Positions 38,890 to 51,513 of a DNA stretch of 64,000 nucleotides are shown piece by piece. This stretch comes from Globodera rostochiensis. Lineage: Eukaryota; Nematoda; Chromadorea; Rhabditida; Heteroderidae. How positions within the stretch are numbered: position 1 is the stretch's first letter; each line of letters opens with the position of its first letter. The notes under the pieces were generated by a model. That model searched no databases. It saw nothing but the letters and a program-made list of their open reading frames with translations, and was not told the DNA's origin. The DNA is taken from the NCBI GenBank assembly GCA_018350325.1, contig JAEVLN010000040.1, positions 1-64,000 of the forward strand. The letters are read 5' to 3'. The translations under genes and the position numbers were made by a program.

Positions 38890-39642
38890 ATGTCATTTCT
38901 CAACGCTTTGCCTATTTTGTTAGCCATTCTGGTTGGTATTGTTTTACAAAATGGACATTTTGCGGATGCCAGTTGCTGCTGCTGTTGGTGAGAATATTAC
39001 AATAAAACAAAAGTTTTTAAGAATTAATTTAAAATATAATAATTCATTTTTGTTTTCAGTAAACCATGCTGTTGTGGATGTACCTGTGTTGGGCCATGCC
39101 AATGCTGCAACCCGCCATTGTTGATCAAATTGCCTAGGTCCCATCACACAAAATTAAAAAATTTCGATGCTTATAAAAAATATTGATTTTTTTTGTAAAT
39201 TTTCAATTTCAGGACCTGTCCCTGCTGTTGCAAATGCTGTTGTTGCAAGCCATGTAAAAATTTTATATAAATTTTTAATTTTAACTTTTAATTTTGACGT
39301 TTAATTGCCAATTTTTGAGGCTGCTGCGGCGGTTGCTGCTGCGGCTGTTGCGGTGGTGGTGGAGGCCGTAAAAAGCGCTCCATTGTCCTACGGTCGGCGA
39401 TTGAAGTGGCCAAGACGGGAAAACGTAAAGAATTTTCAAAAAAAAAATTCGTTTCAATTTTCAAAATTTTAATTTATGTAGCAGCTTCACCAGCCGTCAA
39501 AATGATGGCATCATCATGCCGCCCGGAAACAAAATGCAACTGCAATTCTGCGACGGTCAACACAGACTGCCCAAATTCCGTCGGTGTCGTAAAGAATCGC
39601 GCACGACGAATGGCATTTGGCGCAACCTTTCTTTTCGCGTGA
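38890..39642 (+). CDS. Secreted cysteine-rich protein
   Basis: Five exons fit with unbroken phase: 38890-38987, 39060-39137, 39213-39253, 39320-39424 and 39482-39642, 160 residues. The N-terminus is a classic signal peptide (FLNALPILLAILVGIV, cut near FADA). Next comes a dense Cys/Gly region of CCC and GCC runs, then a dibasic site GGGRKKRS that looks like a furin-type processing point, then a tail with a CNCNSATVNTDC cluster. An AATAAA-like signal follows near 39750. No known family; Cys-rich secreted proteins like this can be cuticle, antimicrobial or effector proteins. The last exon is also open in a second frame (see findings). Confidence 0.75.
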
Positions 39643-41102
39643 TTTCAAATATTAACTACCTAATTAATTTATTTATTTTTGGGGTCATTTTTGTGGTGCA
39701 TTTCATTTTTGTGGTGCATTATTTATTTTGTTATATTTGGGTGCTGGAATAAATGTTTTCATGAAATAAAGTGTGCTTTGTCGAATTTGATAAACGGCTT
39801 TAAAGTTTAAATAAATAGTTTTAGAATTTATTATGTTAAAATGGCGATTTTTTGTGTTAAACCCCGGAATTAGAGATGTTCATTCGGTCTCGAATCGATC
39901 AAAGACTCGGCTTTTTTACATAAAAATTTTTGAAAATTTTAATAATAAAAACGACCTCAGAAGTATCTATGAGAATTTAGGCTAATGGTCAACAAAATTT
40001 TGAGTTTCAGAAGCACAATTTTCATCATCGGTCGAGAAAAGAAAATTCAAATGCAGTCAAAGAAAATTGAACCCGAGGGCAATACGCACAAAAACCACTT
40101 AGCTATGATAGCCTTCAATCTATTAGAGCAAAAAGCCCTTTTTATCAAATATTCCTTTAAGAACCAGCATTGTGATAATTAGGGGCATTTTGTATATTTT
40201 TAGTCCAATTAAGTTTTGATTAAATTAACACAAAAAATGTGTTGTTACGTTGATCTTTTTCTTTTTTTGACAATTTTGAAATTGCAAATATATTTTTTTT
40301 TGCCCTTTTTTGGACTAAAAATTCTTTTTAAAATGCATTAAAAAACAAATTTGCATATTTTGAAAAGTTCGAGACATATTTGATAAAAAAAAAATTCAGA
40401 TGTTGTTAGAGCAATAATATGGACAAATGACATTAATTTACCTAGTGGAACTTGAGTTGAGCTAATTGTCGGAATCGTATTGAAAACTAGAACGACGGGA
40501 ATGAGACTTCCACCCGGGAAAAGGACGGGATTTCCGGTTCTATTCCCGCTAAATTTTAAATTCTCGTTTTCGTTTGAAACACCTAAAGGTTAATAAATAG
40601 TAAGATGAGGTGATGTCTAATAATAAATTACCTCATTTTCGTAGCATAACGCAAAAAAAGCTTTAAAAATTTTTGGTTTTTTCTGAAATGCATTATTTTG
40701 GAATTTTTGGTAAAATCCTTTAACAAAGATGTAATTGCATATTTTGGAATTTGTGGTAAAATCCTTTAACAAAGATGTAATTGCATATTTAGGAATTTGT
40801 GGTAAAATCCTTTAACAAAGATTTAATTGCATATTTTGGAATTTGTGGTAAAATCCTTTAACAAAGATGTAATTGCATATTCTGGGGTTTCGGATCATAT
40901 TTTGCGCAAAAATTGATAATTCGTTTCGTTTTGCCAATGAAAAACGGCATACATACCATGTTACAATCTGACCATTTTTTGCCATTTTTATTCTAAAAAG
41001 CAGATCCCGTTATTTTGTTATCCAATTCAAATTTGACTAAGACTAATTAATTCGTATAAAAAGTAATATTATAATAATCGGAATTTAACAATCATTCTTT
41101 TT
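39643..41102. other. Intergenic with 46-bp minisatellite
   Basis: Apart from the 46-bp tandem array at 40701-40884, only AT-rich sequence without coding signs. A short frame at 39985-40182 has no splice or codon support. Confidence 0.5.
40701..40884 (+). repeat. 46-bp minisatellite, 4 copies
   Basis: Units start at 40701, 40747, 40793 and 40839. Each reads GAATTTGTGGTAAAATCC (first copy GAATTTTTGG...) and ends AATTGCATATTTTG with single-base differences. The high identity implies recent expansion or conversion. Confidence 0.9.
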
Positions 41103-42269
41103 TCATCTTTGCTTCAGGCAATGCAAGTGTTTTATGTTCAAGGTCGTGAACCTAAAAATAAATAAATTAATTAATTTACCTAATTGTTTTTTCCTTTTAC
41201 AATTAGGTATAACTCACTTGGCAGAATTTCTTACAAAACGGGTCTCAAGTAGCCAATACGGCCTTGTGGCGTCTCCAAGAATGCCAAAAGTACACTCAGT
41301 GTCACCTTGTTGCTTACAGTTGAGGATGAGTGTGTCCTTTAAATCATATTTATTAAAATAATAATAAAACAAACAATTCCCCTCACTTTGGTCAATTGGT
41401 AGTCATGCCCATTGATCAGGAAAGTGATCGGGCCAACTTTCTGATCACATGGAATTGATTAATCGATTGGGTTAACGCCATAATGACTGTACAGTTTGTC
41501 AACCACATCTGATGGGCCATAAAGGAGTGATGTGCCCGAGCCAACGATGCCAGTGTTGAGCGCGGAAATGCTGGTCCCATCGTCCAATGTGATATTCTTT
41601 AAAAAAAACAATAATTAATTTTAGTAATTTTAATTTTTTAAATAAAAATTAGCCACATCAATGTTAACGTTCCACTGGCCAAGTTCGTTGGGGATGATCG
41701 GAATCCAATCAGTGATTCCTCCACAATTTTCATCATCAATATCACCAAGGGTGAAAGCTTTTTAATGATTTATATTAGTACATAGTTAGTTTAGCTAATT
41801 ATTCTTTGTTGCTTAACTCGCCTCGCCACAAGGGACCAAGCAAAAACTTTTGTTTGACCTTCAGTAAAAGCCGGACAACCCCCCGAAAAACCTTTGACCC
41901 TGTCCGGAATCTGAAAAATTAGAAATTTGAAAAATTTGAAATTTTCTAATTTTTTTGCCCTCCCAACTATGAAAAATCCTGCAAATTTTTGTAAATTTCC
42001 GGATTTTTCGGTTACATCTCTGCTCCCTACCTTCACCACATCTTGGCAAATTGATCCAACCGCAAATCCGGTGTCATACAGTAGACTAAATGTTATGTTC
42101 CTCTTACGGTAGGTGGATGACGCATGGCTATTGAATTTGGTCACGTTTTGACACGATTTTGGCATTGTTACACGTTCAAATTTGGCATTTTGTCCACAAC
42201 ATTGTTCATCACATTGTGCCGTGCAAAATTCATCACCGTAGTGTTTACAGCCCAAAAAGCAGCCTGCAT

Positions 42270-42996
<727 letters not shown>

Positions 42997-43924
42997 TCAT
43001 AAAAATAAATTTATAAATAAAATAATTTACCTATTGATATTTGGACATAATATTCAATATCGTTAATGTCGAACACGATTAAATTGTATGGCTGCTTCTG
43101 CAACAAAATGCCAATTTTCATTTATGGAAATTAATATTTTAATTTGGTTAAACGAAAAACGTGGTTTGGTTAAAAAATTTTTGAATAAACAAATAGATGA
43201 ATAACGAATAGACCAATTAAATAAAATTTTAAATTTTTACATTATGATGGGCGCATTGCATCGATTCTCGTGATGCGAATGCATTTGGTGCCTTTTGCTT
43301 CTTGTGCAATGGCATTCGATGAACGGCACTACAGTAACCGTAGTCAAGCAATACAGTAGCCAAAATTAATACCAAAATGACAAAAAATACATTCATTTGT
43401 AATTTTCAAAATTTTTTTTGTGATAAAATCCATTGAATTTTGAGTTTTAATAGAAATTTAGAATAAAATTAATTTATTTTTTTCCCATTGTTTAGTTGTC
43501 AGTCCCATTCAAAACGAGAACAAACGCCATTTTCTTTTTGTTTAATGCGTGTTTTGCGACAAATGCACAATGTCAAAAATTTTTTAAATTTATGTAATTC
43601 AAAAAATCGTGTAATTTAGCAATTTAGAAATTTATATTTGAATGTTATATGTGATCAGAAGGGAATGTAGGTAACCGGTTTCCGTACTTTTTTTTTGAGA
43701 ACCGAAATTTTGCATTCGGACTTTTTTTTGGCATCCGGTTACATCCCTGATTGTGGACTATTAAAAAGGTAAATTATCCCTTTTGTGTTAGAAGATTGCC
43801 GGGTTCGGGACTGCAACGACTCGGTTCATTTTCGATTATTTTTCAGTTCGAGATCTCGAAGATTCCTAATGAACAACCCAAACTGAAAAATTAATCTTTT
43901 TTATCACTATAAACATGGGTTGAA

Positions 43925-44106
43925 ACCCCGGACCCCGCAAATTTAGGCTCTAATGTCAATAAATTTTGGAAATTATTCAATAAACCAAAATTTGACCTCT
44001 AAAATTTTGGAAAAACATTTTTTTTAAAACCCCGACCCCGACAGTCTCGCCCCCGAAAAATTCCGACCCCGCAATTCTCAACCCCGACGTCGGGGTTTCA
44101 ACCCTA
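43925..44106. mobile_element. hAT-type MITE, ACCCCGACCCCG word family
   Basis: Perfect 8-bp duplication CTATAAAC at 43917-43924 and 44107-44114. Termini ATGGGTTGAAACCCCG and TAGGGTTGAAACCCCG (opposite strand). Related ends are at 36831, 46381-46440 and 53146-53386. Confidence 0.85.
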
Positions 44107-44198
44107 CTATAAACAATGCAAGGGGCAGAATCGCTTTTAAGACAATTTGCAACAACAATCAATGGTCTGTTAATCGTAATTTGTGTTCAGGTAATTGC

Positions 44199-47100
44199 TC
44201 AACTTTTCTCGGACTTTGATCTCCTCAACTGCTTCTTGTTCAATAAACTTTTAAGTCGTTCACATGCACCGGTCCATGACACGAAGAATTTCGGAACCTT
44301 CAACACAGATTCCGGCTTCAACACAGCCCAACAAAATGATGATATTGAATCTTTGAGCTGTTCAAGCAGTTCATCAATTTTTCGTCTGTTTTTGCCATTC
44401 AAATTTTGTGCCAACATGTTGCCAATTGCATTCAAAAGTGCCGTCGTGTTTTCTTTTACACTCAAGGTGGCCTGGCCAATCAATTCGTGGAAACTTTTAA
44501 GTGACATTTTGTCCACTTTTTTGCATTCAAAAGATTGTGTTTCAGTTTTTACCGTAGGCATCAGCCACATGTTATACACACAAATGTGGTTCCATCCGTA
44601 AAATTGAGTTGTCCGATTAGCGCAAAATTTGCATATTGTTTTCTCAGCCAATTTTGTGAATTTCAAAAATGTTTTTCCACCATCACGCAACACCTAATGT
44701 ACCGTATATTGGCTTTTAATCCCCCACCCTCTAATAATCCCCCACCCTCTAAAATTCTGATTAACAGAAACGAACCACCGACCTTTGCCATCAGTAGGGA
44801 ACCAATGATGTTCAGCACAGATTTGTCCACCACATCCATCTTTTTCAAGCAGTTCACCTCCGCATCTCCAACCAAAGCCGCGATCTGGTTATGCATTTCA
44901 GCCAAAAATAAATCAGACGTCAAATTCATCCATTTTTGCCATTGGATTAATTCACAAATTAACAGCCAAGATGAACTGGATTAAATCAAATTTATTATTA
45001 TTATTATTTTATTTGAATACTAATGAAATTAATTTCATTTGTAATTAATTTATATTTTCCAGTTTAGCTCGGTTATTAATCAGGCATTTAAATCGCAGGG
45101 ACTCGGGGTTGTGAGCGTTTAGAGCGGAAAATGTTAGCAATGACACTTGCAAGATCGATAATTTGGACTAAGCCAGTAAGTAGTTGTTAAAGATTTAAAT
45201 TTGACTCCCACAATTCCATATCTACTAAGCGGTCCCATTTAAAAAAAAAAGTTTTTAAACAAAAAAATCCTTTCACATCTGTTCCTTTTCAAATCGATTA
45301 ATTTGTTTGGTCCACCATAATACATTTTGTGCACTTTCATAAATGGAAACTTGTTCCCCACCATCCATCCATCTAGCCCTAACCTTTAGGGGTGTAAAAA
45401 GTCTCGTTTTCGAGACTAAAAACCCGAGACTGAGACTCAAAAAAACCAAGCAAATTTCTCGACTCGAGAACTGAGACTCTCGAGCATCCTCTAGTATTTT
45501 TTTAACCCGCTCAAGCGTTCCCGACAGGAAAAGCAGTTCATCGAACAAGCTGAGCGAGGCCGACTGTCAGCAATTTTTTACCGGCGCCAGCTGGTACAAA
45601 AATGGTCTTAAAAACTGCCACATTTGTGGAAGAAATGGATTTTCATCAAATGGTAAATTATTTTATAACAAAATGATTCGTCTGATTTATTAGTAATAAA
45701 TCTGTTTTGAGCTCATTTTTATGGTGGGGGGGGGCACCCCAAAAGTACAAATTTTAGGGGGTTGACCTTTGCGGTGATGTTCGACCGGGCGGACGCGCAA
45801 TGCAAAATTTGCAAACAATTTTGTCCATGCCATACTTATTCATGACCTCCAGTGTCTTATCTGGATAAGCTTTCAGTGCCAACTCCAACGCGTTGCCAAT
45901 CCTGTTAAGCATCGACATTTGATACTTCATGACGTTATGCTCTTTGTCATGATGTTCGGGCCCATCAAACAATGCCAAAAAAGTTTTTATGAGAAAAGGA
46001 GGGTTTGGTGTAATATTGAAAATGAGCTTCTTTGGTTGGTCGTCCGTTTGGTCGTCCGATTCGATCTGCATATAAATGCCATGGTTTTTGAACCACAAAT
46101 ACCACGTTTGCTCGATAAATTGAGCGCAAAATTTGTGCCATACTATGTCGGCATGTGCATTTTTGGAGATTTTTATATTTGTTATAATGAGCCCACAAAG
46201 TTGTGCCAATGGATCAACAATGACATCAAATTTTGGCTTGTAGTTGCTTTCAAATGTTTGGGTTTTGTTCAAAGCTTTGATCACAATGAAGCCAATCTGA
46301 GCGATCAGAGTTTTGGTTTCTGCATCGATCATCTTCTGTAGAAAAAGAGTTTTTGTTTTATGAATTTAAATTTTTAAAATAGGGTTGTCATCCCAACCCC
46401 GACCCCGCAATTCTCAACCCCGCACGCGGGGTGACAAAAAATAGTTGACGTTTAAATTTAGTCTTGAGATTGATATTAGAGTAAGGACGATCGAGATTCT
46501 CATCGAGATTCTCGGCACTTTTCGATTTTCACGAGATACGAGGTTCGAGATTTTACGTATTCTCGATTGAAATCTCGATCGGTCCTTAAGTCCTTTCTCT
46601 AATTGATATACGAGAGTTACTGCATAACTTATTCATAGACAACCAAATTCCAAGGACGTTGAACGAATATGACATAAGCTATTGTATGACATCATCTAAT
46701 TATAATTTCAACCCCTATGATTTAAAAAATTTTTTTTTTTCAAAAACCTATTTTTATTGCAATAACTGGCTAAATATTTTCTGCAGATTGAATAGGCTTT
46801 TCCCTTGAACGATTTGTGCAATAAAAATCGGTTTTAGAAAAATCTTAATTTTCAAAAAATTGTTCAAATTTGCAGATATATACTCAAGTAAAGCCCGGGC
46901 TCGAGGCCCGATCGAGATTTTGATCGAGAATCTCGAAACATCTCTCGGTCGAGCAATAAACGATCGAGATTCGTTCGAAATTACTGAAAATCTCGAAAAA
47001 ATCTCGGTAAAATTTCGTCGATCAAGATTTTGATCGAGAATCTGGAAAAACTCTGACCGAGATTTACCCCAGATTTCGATCGAGAATCTCGATTGGTCCG

Positions 47101-50100
47101 TGCTCAAATCTCAACACTGAAACTCTCGAATATTCCCGCTTACACTTTTCTCATTGTTTTCTATAATGTTGGACATCAAACTGCTGAATGCGGTTTTCAT
47201 ACTGAGTGCATCATTCTCCCAAAGTTCACCGTCCAGCCATCGTTGGAACATTGCCAATATATGCGCATGTTTTGCCATTTCTTCATCGACATGCGCACAC
47301 AGCTCCCATCGATTCAGTTCGTCCCTGACCTATATGCCAATGTTTGAATAAATTTTTAAATTATTTACCAACATTTTGGAAAAAAGGAATAAACGGTCTC
47401 CGATTTTCCTATCCTGAAAAAAGAAATGGCCCCTCAAAGTTGGCCAAAAACCATAGGGGGGGGGGGGAACCCTTTTGGTCAAAATTTGTGTTGCCAGAAA
47501 TATGTATCTAATGCACTGATTACGAATTTATCAATAAAAATTGAAATTTTGAAGCGGTTTTTGAATCGGTATAAATTTTTGAAAATAAAAGGAAAAAACG
47601 ACTTTTGAGTAGCAAAAGCCAGATTAATAATCAAAGCTAAAACTTCCCGAATCCCCTCGTCTTAGGCTAAGCCTAAGCTTAAGCTTGGGCCAGCTTAGGC
47701 TTAGGCCTAAGCCTAACGAACTCCAAGCAGAGTGGCTTAGGCCTAAGTTAGGCTTAATCTTAGTTTTAGTACGGGACTGAATCAGCCATCGTGGGGGATC
47801 CAGACTGGTACGGTACCCCGCAATTCGGCGCGCACGACTCGGCGCGCACGTCGGCGCGGCACGCGCCGACAAGTTTTTCGTTAAAACTTTGTTCAAAGTC
47901 AACCAAACCAAACATAATAAGTAGAAGCTTACAAAGTCAAAAGCTAACCGATTTGTCTTTTCAAAAAAAGGTTATAGGTTTAAAAAAAAATTGCCATTTT
48001 TGTCGTGGTGACTTCATAACTTTCTTTGTTTAATTCGAATCGTTTAGCTTTTGCCTTTGTAAGCTTCTACTCATTGCATGCTTTCGAATGATACCAAAAT
48101 GTTTGGTTTCGTTGACTTTGAACAAGCCGCGCCGAAATCGTGCGCGCCGAGTCGTGCGCGCCGAATCGTGCGGTGGTGCTCCGGACTGGTAGCCGTCTGT
48201 CTATCTCCTTCACTTTTACCTTAAATTTTGAGTGATTAAGTTTTACACAAAAATTCACCTTATCTTCATGCTTAACATATCTTGTATTGCAAAATTTTTG
48301 AATTGGCACCATTGCTGCCATGGCAAGCTGTGAGCGGATTGTCAATTTGCCAATTTCGATCATTTTGTGTAGGGCTTTGCCAAACATTCTCAAAAGTTCC
48401 AAATCGTCATTGTCCCATGCGTGATTGGCATCGTGTTGAAGACAAAAATTCAAATATCCCTTGAGCATAAAAACATCTTCCGCCGCCGCCTTCACTCGTT
48501 TCCTGTTTTCCCAACGGTCAAACAATTTTAGCAAAAATTCAAATGGTTCTTCATGATAATGAACATTATATTTGTTGGGTTTGGAAATAAACTTGGATTT
48601 AATTGGGTTCGTTATGACTTTGGCCTTAAATGTTTGTAATGGACATTCCTCATACAGTTCTGATGGCAAGAGATTCTGTAATATGTGTATGTGTCGGTGT
48701 ATAATTAGGATTATTCAAATAATCCTAGTATTATTTGAAAATTTTAAAATAATACGGCGAGTTAGTATTATTTGAATTCCTCATCATTTGAATTTTCGAA
48801 TTTAACTAGTAAAATTTGAAGTTTTTTAAAAGAAAATATAAACAATAAAGAAAAACTGAAGTTTTAAATTTTACTAGTAATTCGATTTTTACTGAGTTTA
48901 AAAGGATTTTTTCCCAATAATACTAACTCGCCTTTAAATTAAATATAAATAAAACAGAATCATCACTTTTAATTATAATCATGTTTATTTATTTAGGTAT
49001 TTATAATTTAACGCATGTCTTTAAAAGTAATTATGATTATAATTAATTTGACAAGTTTTAATCAATTTTTTGGTTTTATAATTATTTATTTTATTTTATT
49101 ATTTATACGTTATTTTCATCAAGCGGCATCAAATGAATGTTGAATTTGTGTTTGATCGCACAAAACGGCTTGTTGTCCTTGTAAAATGTCACATTATAAG
49201 GATCGATTTGACCAGATTCGTCCGTTGTGACAAGCTCAAATCGGTTAAAGCACATTTTCTTCCTGCTCAGCAAAACAATTTTATTTAACTTAAATTAAAA
49301 TTTTTAATATATGTTCTAATACTAACAACCAGTGTTTTCCTGTTCCAACAATTTTGAACCTGTTCCTGTTCCTGTTCTGTTCTAAAATCTTAGAACAGCC
49401 TGTCTGTTCTGTTCCGACCTCGAGAACAGAACAGGAACAGAACAGAGTAAACTGTTCTTAGACTGTTCCAAATTAAAAATTTTCCGAGTGAAATTCAGTC
49501 TGAAATTTTAATTGATGATGCATTGGACAAAGTGTTCAATCACTTCCTAGTGATGCTCGAGACCTAACCTTACCAAGACTTTACCCCGAGACTCGAGATT
49601 GACCCTCAAAAACACGAGACTTTTACGAAAATATTTTAATTTAGGTTTTGCAACCATTTTTTGAAGATTTTGATGGAATTGTTAAAAAAATTGGTCTTGA
49701 TTTTTAAAAACAAAACAAAAGGGTCCCCCTATGATTTTTTTCTCAAGTTTAATGAAACAAATAAAAAATTTATATGTCTTCAAAAAATATTAAATCTAAA
49801 ATATTTTTAATTACCATCAAAGTTCATAAAAAGAGAGAAAAAAAAATCATTTACAAAGTCGGGGGTTCGAACCCACAGCCCCAGGCATCACATATCACTC
49901 ACCATTACACCACACCAGGGAGTAAAATAAAAAGAATAAAAAAGATTTTCACTAGGGAAAGTTGAACCTTAGCCAAAATTGAATCACGTCACTCAGTTTA
50001 ACCACTACGCCACCTGAGATCATACTGAATAGTTGGAAAATTTCAAATATATTACTCAATAAAAGTTGAATTCTTCAATTTTTACCCTGTTCTAGCGTGG

Positions 50101-51513
50101 CCTGTTCTGTTCCTGTTCTGTTCCTGTTCCAAGGATTTTGAATCTGTTCCTGTTCCTGTGCTGTTCTAAATTCTAGAATAGAACAGGAACAGGAACAGAA
50201 CAGGAACAGAACAGGCCAAGCTGGAACAGGAAAACACTGCTAACAACCAACAGGTAAATTATTTATAATTGAAAAAAATTATAGCAAAACTTTTCTTTTT
50301 TTGTGTTATCGGAAATTATTTTAAAAAATAGTTTACTACTAAATTGAAGGAAAAGAGAAACTGCTTGCTTTATCGAAAAGCCCTTTATTTTTAAAATAAA
50401 AAACTTAATAAAAATAAAGAAATTTATTTAATAAATTAGGTTTCTCCTATTGATAGGGCAGGTTTTAATTGTTAGTAGGAGGGTTAGAATTAGAGCCCGG
50501 ACTTGAGGACCGATCGAGATTTCAATCGAGAATCTCGAATCTCGTAAGATCTCGAAAAAAAATTAAACGATTGAGATTCCGCCGATATCACTGAAAAATC
50601 TTTAAAAAATCTCAAAAAATCTTGGTAAAAATTGGTTCAATCTAGATTTTGATCGAGAATCTCGATCGGTCCGTGCTCTAGTTAGAATTATTTATTTTTG
50701 CTTAGCTTTTTTAGGGGGACTATTCGGAAGTGTCTAAATTCTTAACATATAGGCACTTTTGAAATTTTTTGGCCAAAATCCAACGCTTAAGAAATTTTTG
50801 AAAAGCTTTTACGAAAGTTTGAACTTTTAGTACAGTAAGCAATTGACAGACAATCTTGGCGTCATGTGGGCAAAATAATTTTACTACCCCCAACCAGGTT
50901 TCATTATTCTTTAAGTTTTTTTTTTCAATTTTCGGACCAATCTTCGGCATTGTCTAGTGCCATTGTTTTGAGCAATCTTTGTCCGTCCGCTGATTGCTTA
51001 AATATTCGGTCGCAGTCACTGACTTCGCCTTGGTCCAGCCGCCTATCCCAAACTGCCATTTTGTAACGTCCGGGCGGAATTACCTGAAAAATGTTCAAAC
51101 ATTTTCAGAAATTCTGCAGCTAATTTAAGTTTATGGAATTTCAAAAAAATGGTCAAAAAGGTAAAAAGCTGGATTGTTAGTGTAGAAAATAGTACAATTT
51201 TTGATAGACCACCCACATTTAGGTTTTGAGATTGAAACAATGACTCCAAATCCGGAGATTTTTAAGTAGGAATTTACCCGAATTTACGATGTTTTAAATC
51301 GAGCAAAAATTTTGTCGGTGTTTTTTTTTGTCATCAAATTTTAAAAATCTCAGTCGTTTCCAGCCTTTTTTAAAATTTCCTATTTTTTAGAATTAAATTC
51401 AAACCCCCACTTATTTGAAATACGGTAATGACCTGACATCTGTCGGTATTGGCCAATGAATTTGAAAACATTGTGAAAAACATCGCCAATATAAGCAAAA
51501 AATGCAGCATCAT
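44199..51513 (-). CDS. Large secreted helical protein(s), unknown family; partly decayed
   Basis: A 5' part fits with unbroken phase: 51433-51513, 50938-51083, 49109-49262, 48259-48675, 47144-47329 and ~45754-46335. It starts with a signal peptide (LHFLLILAMFFTMFSNS). The 3' part, ~45622 down to 45273, 44783-44975 and 44199-44693, may be the same gene or a tandem paralogue; the join at 45622-45754 is unsolved. A motif KFC-x-x-R recurs at block ends (QKFCNTRY, CKFCIAR, CKFCANR), hinting at a repeated helical unit. Odd points: an in-frame TGA at 45572-45574 inside an 18-base GT...AG stretch, and repeat-derived sequence (45390-45496) read through in frame. MITEs occupy several introns. Sequence like KKMDVVDKSVL...LLMAK recalls the C-terminal region of the SET gene at 56381. 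Confidence 0.5.
45390..45496. repeat. GAGACTCGAG-word repeat in coding frame
   Basis: AGTCTCGTTTTCGAGACT and CTCGAGAACTGAGACTCTCG words, like those at 49546-49625 and 60776-60880. It lies within an open minus-strand frame of the large gene and would add about 35 foreign residues if not spliced out. Confidence 0.55.
46477..46601. mobile_element. hAT-type MITE, CGAGATT word family
   Basis: Perfect 8-bp duplication ATTGATAT at 46469-46476 and 46602-46609. Ends TAGAGTAAGGACGATCGAG and TAGAGAAAGGACTTAAGGAC (opposite strand). Inner words CGAGATTCTC as at 21439 and 50491. It lies in an intron of the large minus-strand gene. Confidence 0.85.
46893..47105. repeat. CGAGATT-word repeat, diverged
   Basis: GGCCCGATCGAGATTTTGAT at the left and CTCGATTGGTCCGTGCTC at the right place it in the same family, but no target-site duplication was found. 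Confidence 0.55.
47640..47770. repeat. GCCTAAGCCTAA-word repeat
   Basis: Dense direct and inverted copies of GGCTTAGGCCTAAG at 47665-47760 in an intron of the large gene. No termini identified. Confidence 0.5.
47811..48183. mobile_element. hAT-type MITE, CGGCGCGCACGAC word family
   Basis: Perfect 8-bp duplication GACTGGTA at 47803-47810 and 48184-48191. Both ends carry ATTCGGCGCGCACGACTCGG in opposite orientation. Inside is a foldback of the ATACCATTCGAAA family (47900-48120), so two element types are nested. Intronic. Confidence 0.85.
48692..48942. mobile_element. Foldback element, ATACGGCGAGTTA family copy 1
   Basis: ATAATACGGCGAGTTAGTA and, near the other end, AATACTAACTCGCC are inverted copies. 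AACTAGTAAAATTTGAA and TTAAATTTTACTAGT form the inner arms. The same structure recurs at 57259-57572. It lies in the intron before the exon ending 48675. Confidence 0.65.
49856..49922 (-). repeat. tRNA-like module 1 inside MITE
   Basis: On the minus strand, TGGTGTAATGG (49912-49902) matches the A box at 9 of 11 positions and GGTTCGAACCC (49873-49863) is a near-perfect B box. The start CCCTGGTGTGGTG recalls a tRNA 5' half. Acceptor ends do not pair. Confidence 0.55.
49950..50020 (-). repeat. tRNA-like module 2 inside MITE
   Basis: On the minus strand, TGGCGTAGTGG (50012-50002) is a perfect A box and AGGTTCAACTTTCC a degenerate B box. It lies head-to-tail with module 1, about 100 bases away. 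Confidence 0.5.
50491..50680. mobile_element. hAT-type MITE, CGAGATT word family
   Basis: Perfect 8-bp duplication GTTAGAAT at 50483-50490 and 50681-50688. Ends TAGAGCCCGGACTTGAGG and TAGAGCACGGACCGATCGAG (opposite strand). Best-preserved copy of the family seen at 21439, 23770, 46477 and 46893. Confidence 0.88.

Larger units (their letters stand above)
49330..50239. mobile_element. hAT-type MITE, GAACAGGAACAG word family
   Basis: Perfect 8-bp duplication CTAACAAC at 49322-49329 and 50240-50247. Perfect termini CAGTGTTTTCCTGTTCCA, matching the classic hAT start CAGTGTTTTCC. Both arms consist of CCTGTTCTGTTC/GAACAGGAACAG words. The core contains two tRNA-like modules (49856-49922 and 49950-50020). 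Located in a long intron of the large gene. Confidence 0.92.

Noticed and set aside
44116..44984. Plus-strand open frames of 149-161 codons
   Set aside because: They are antisense readings of two well-phased minus-strand exons (44199-44693 and 44783-44975).
49856..50020. Two functional tRNA genes
   Set aside because: A and B boxes are good but acceptor and anticodon stems do not pair and the modules sit inside a MITE.
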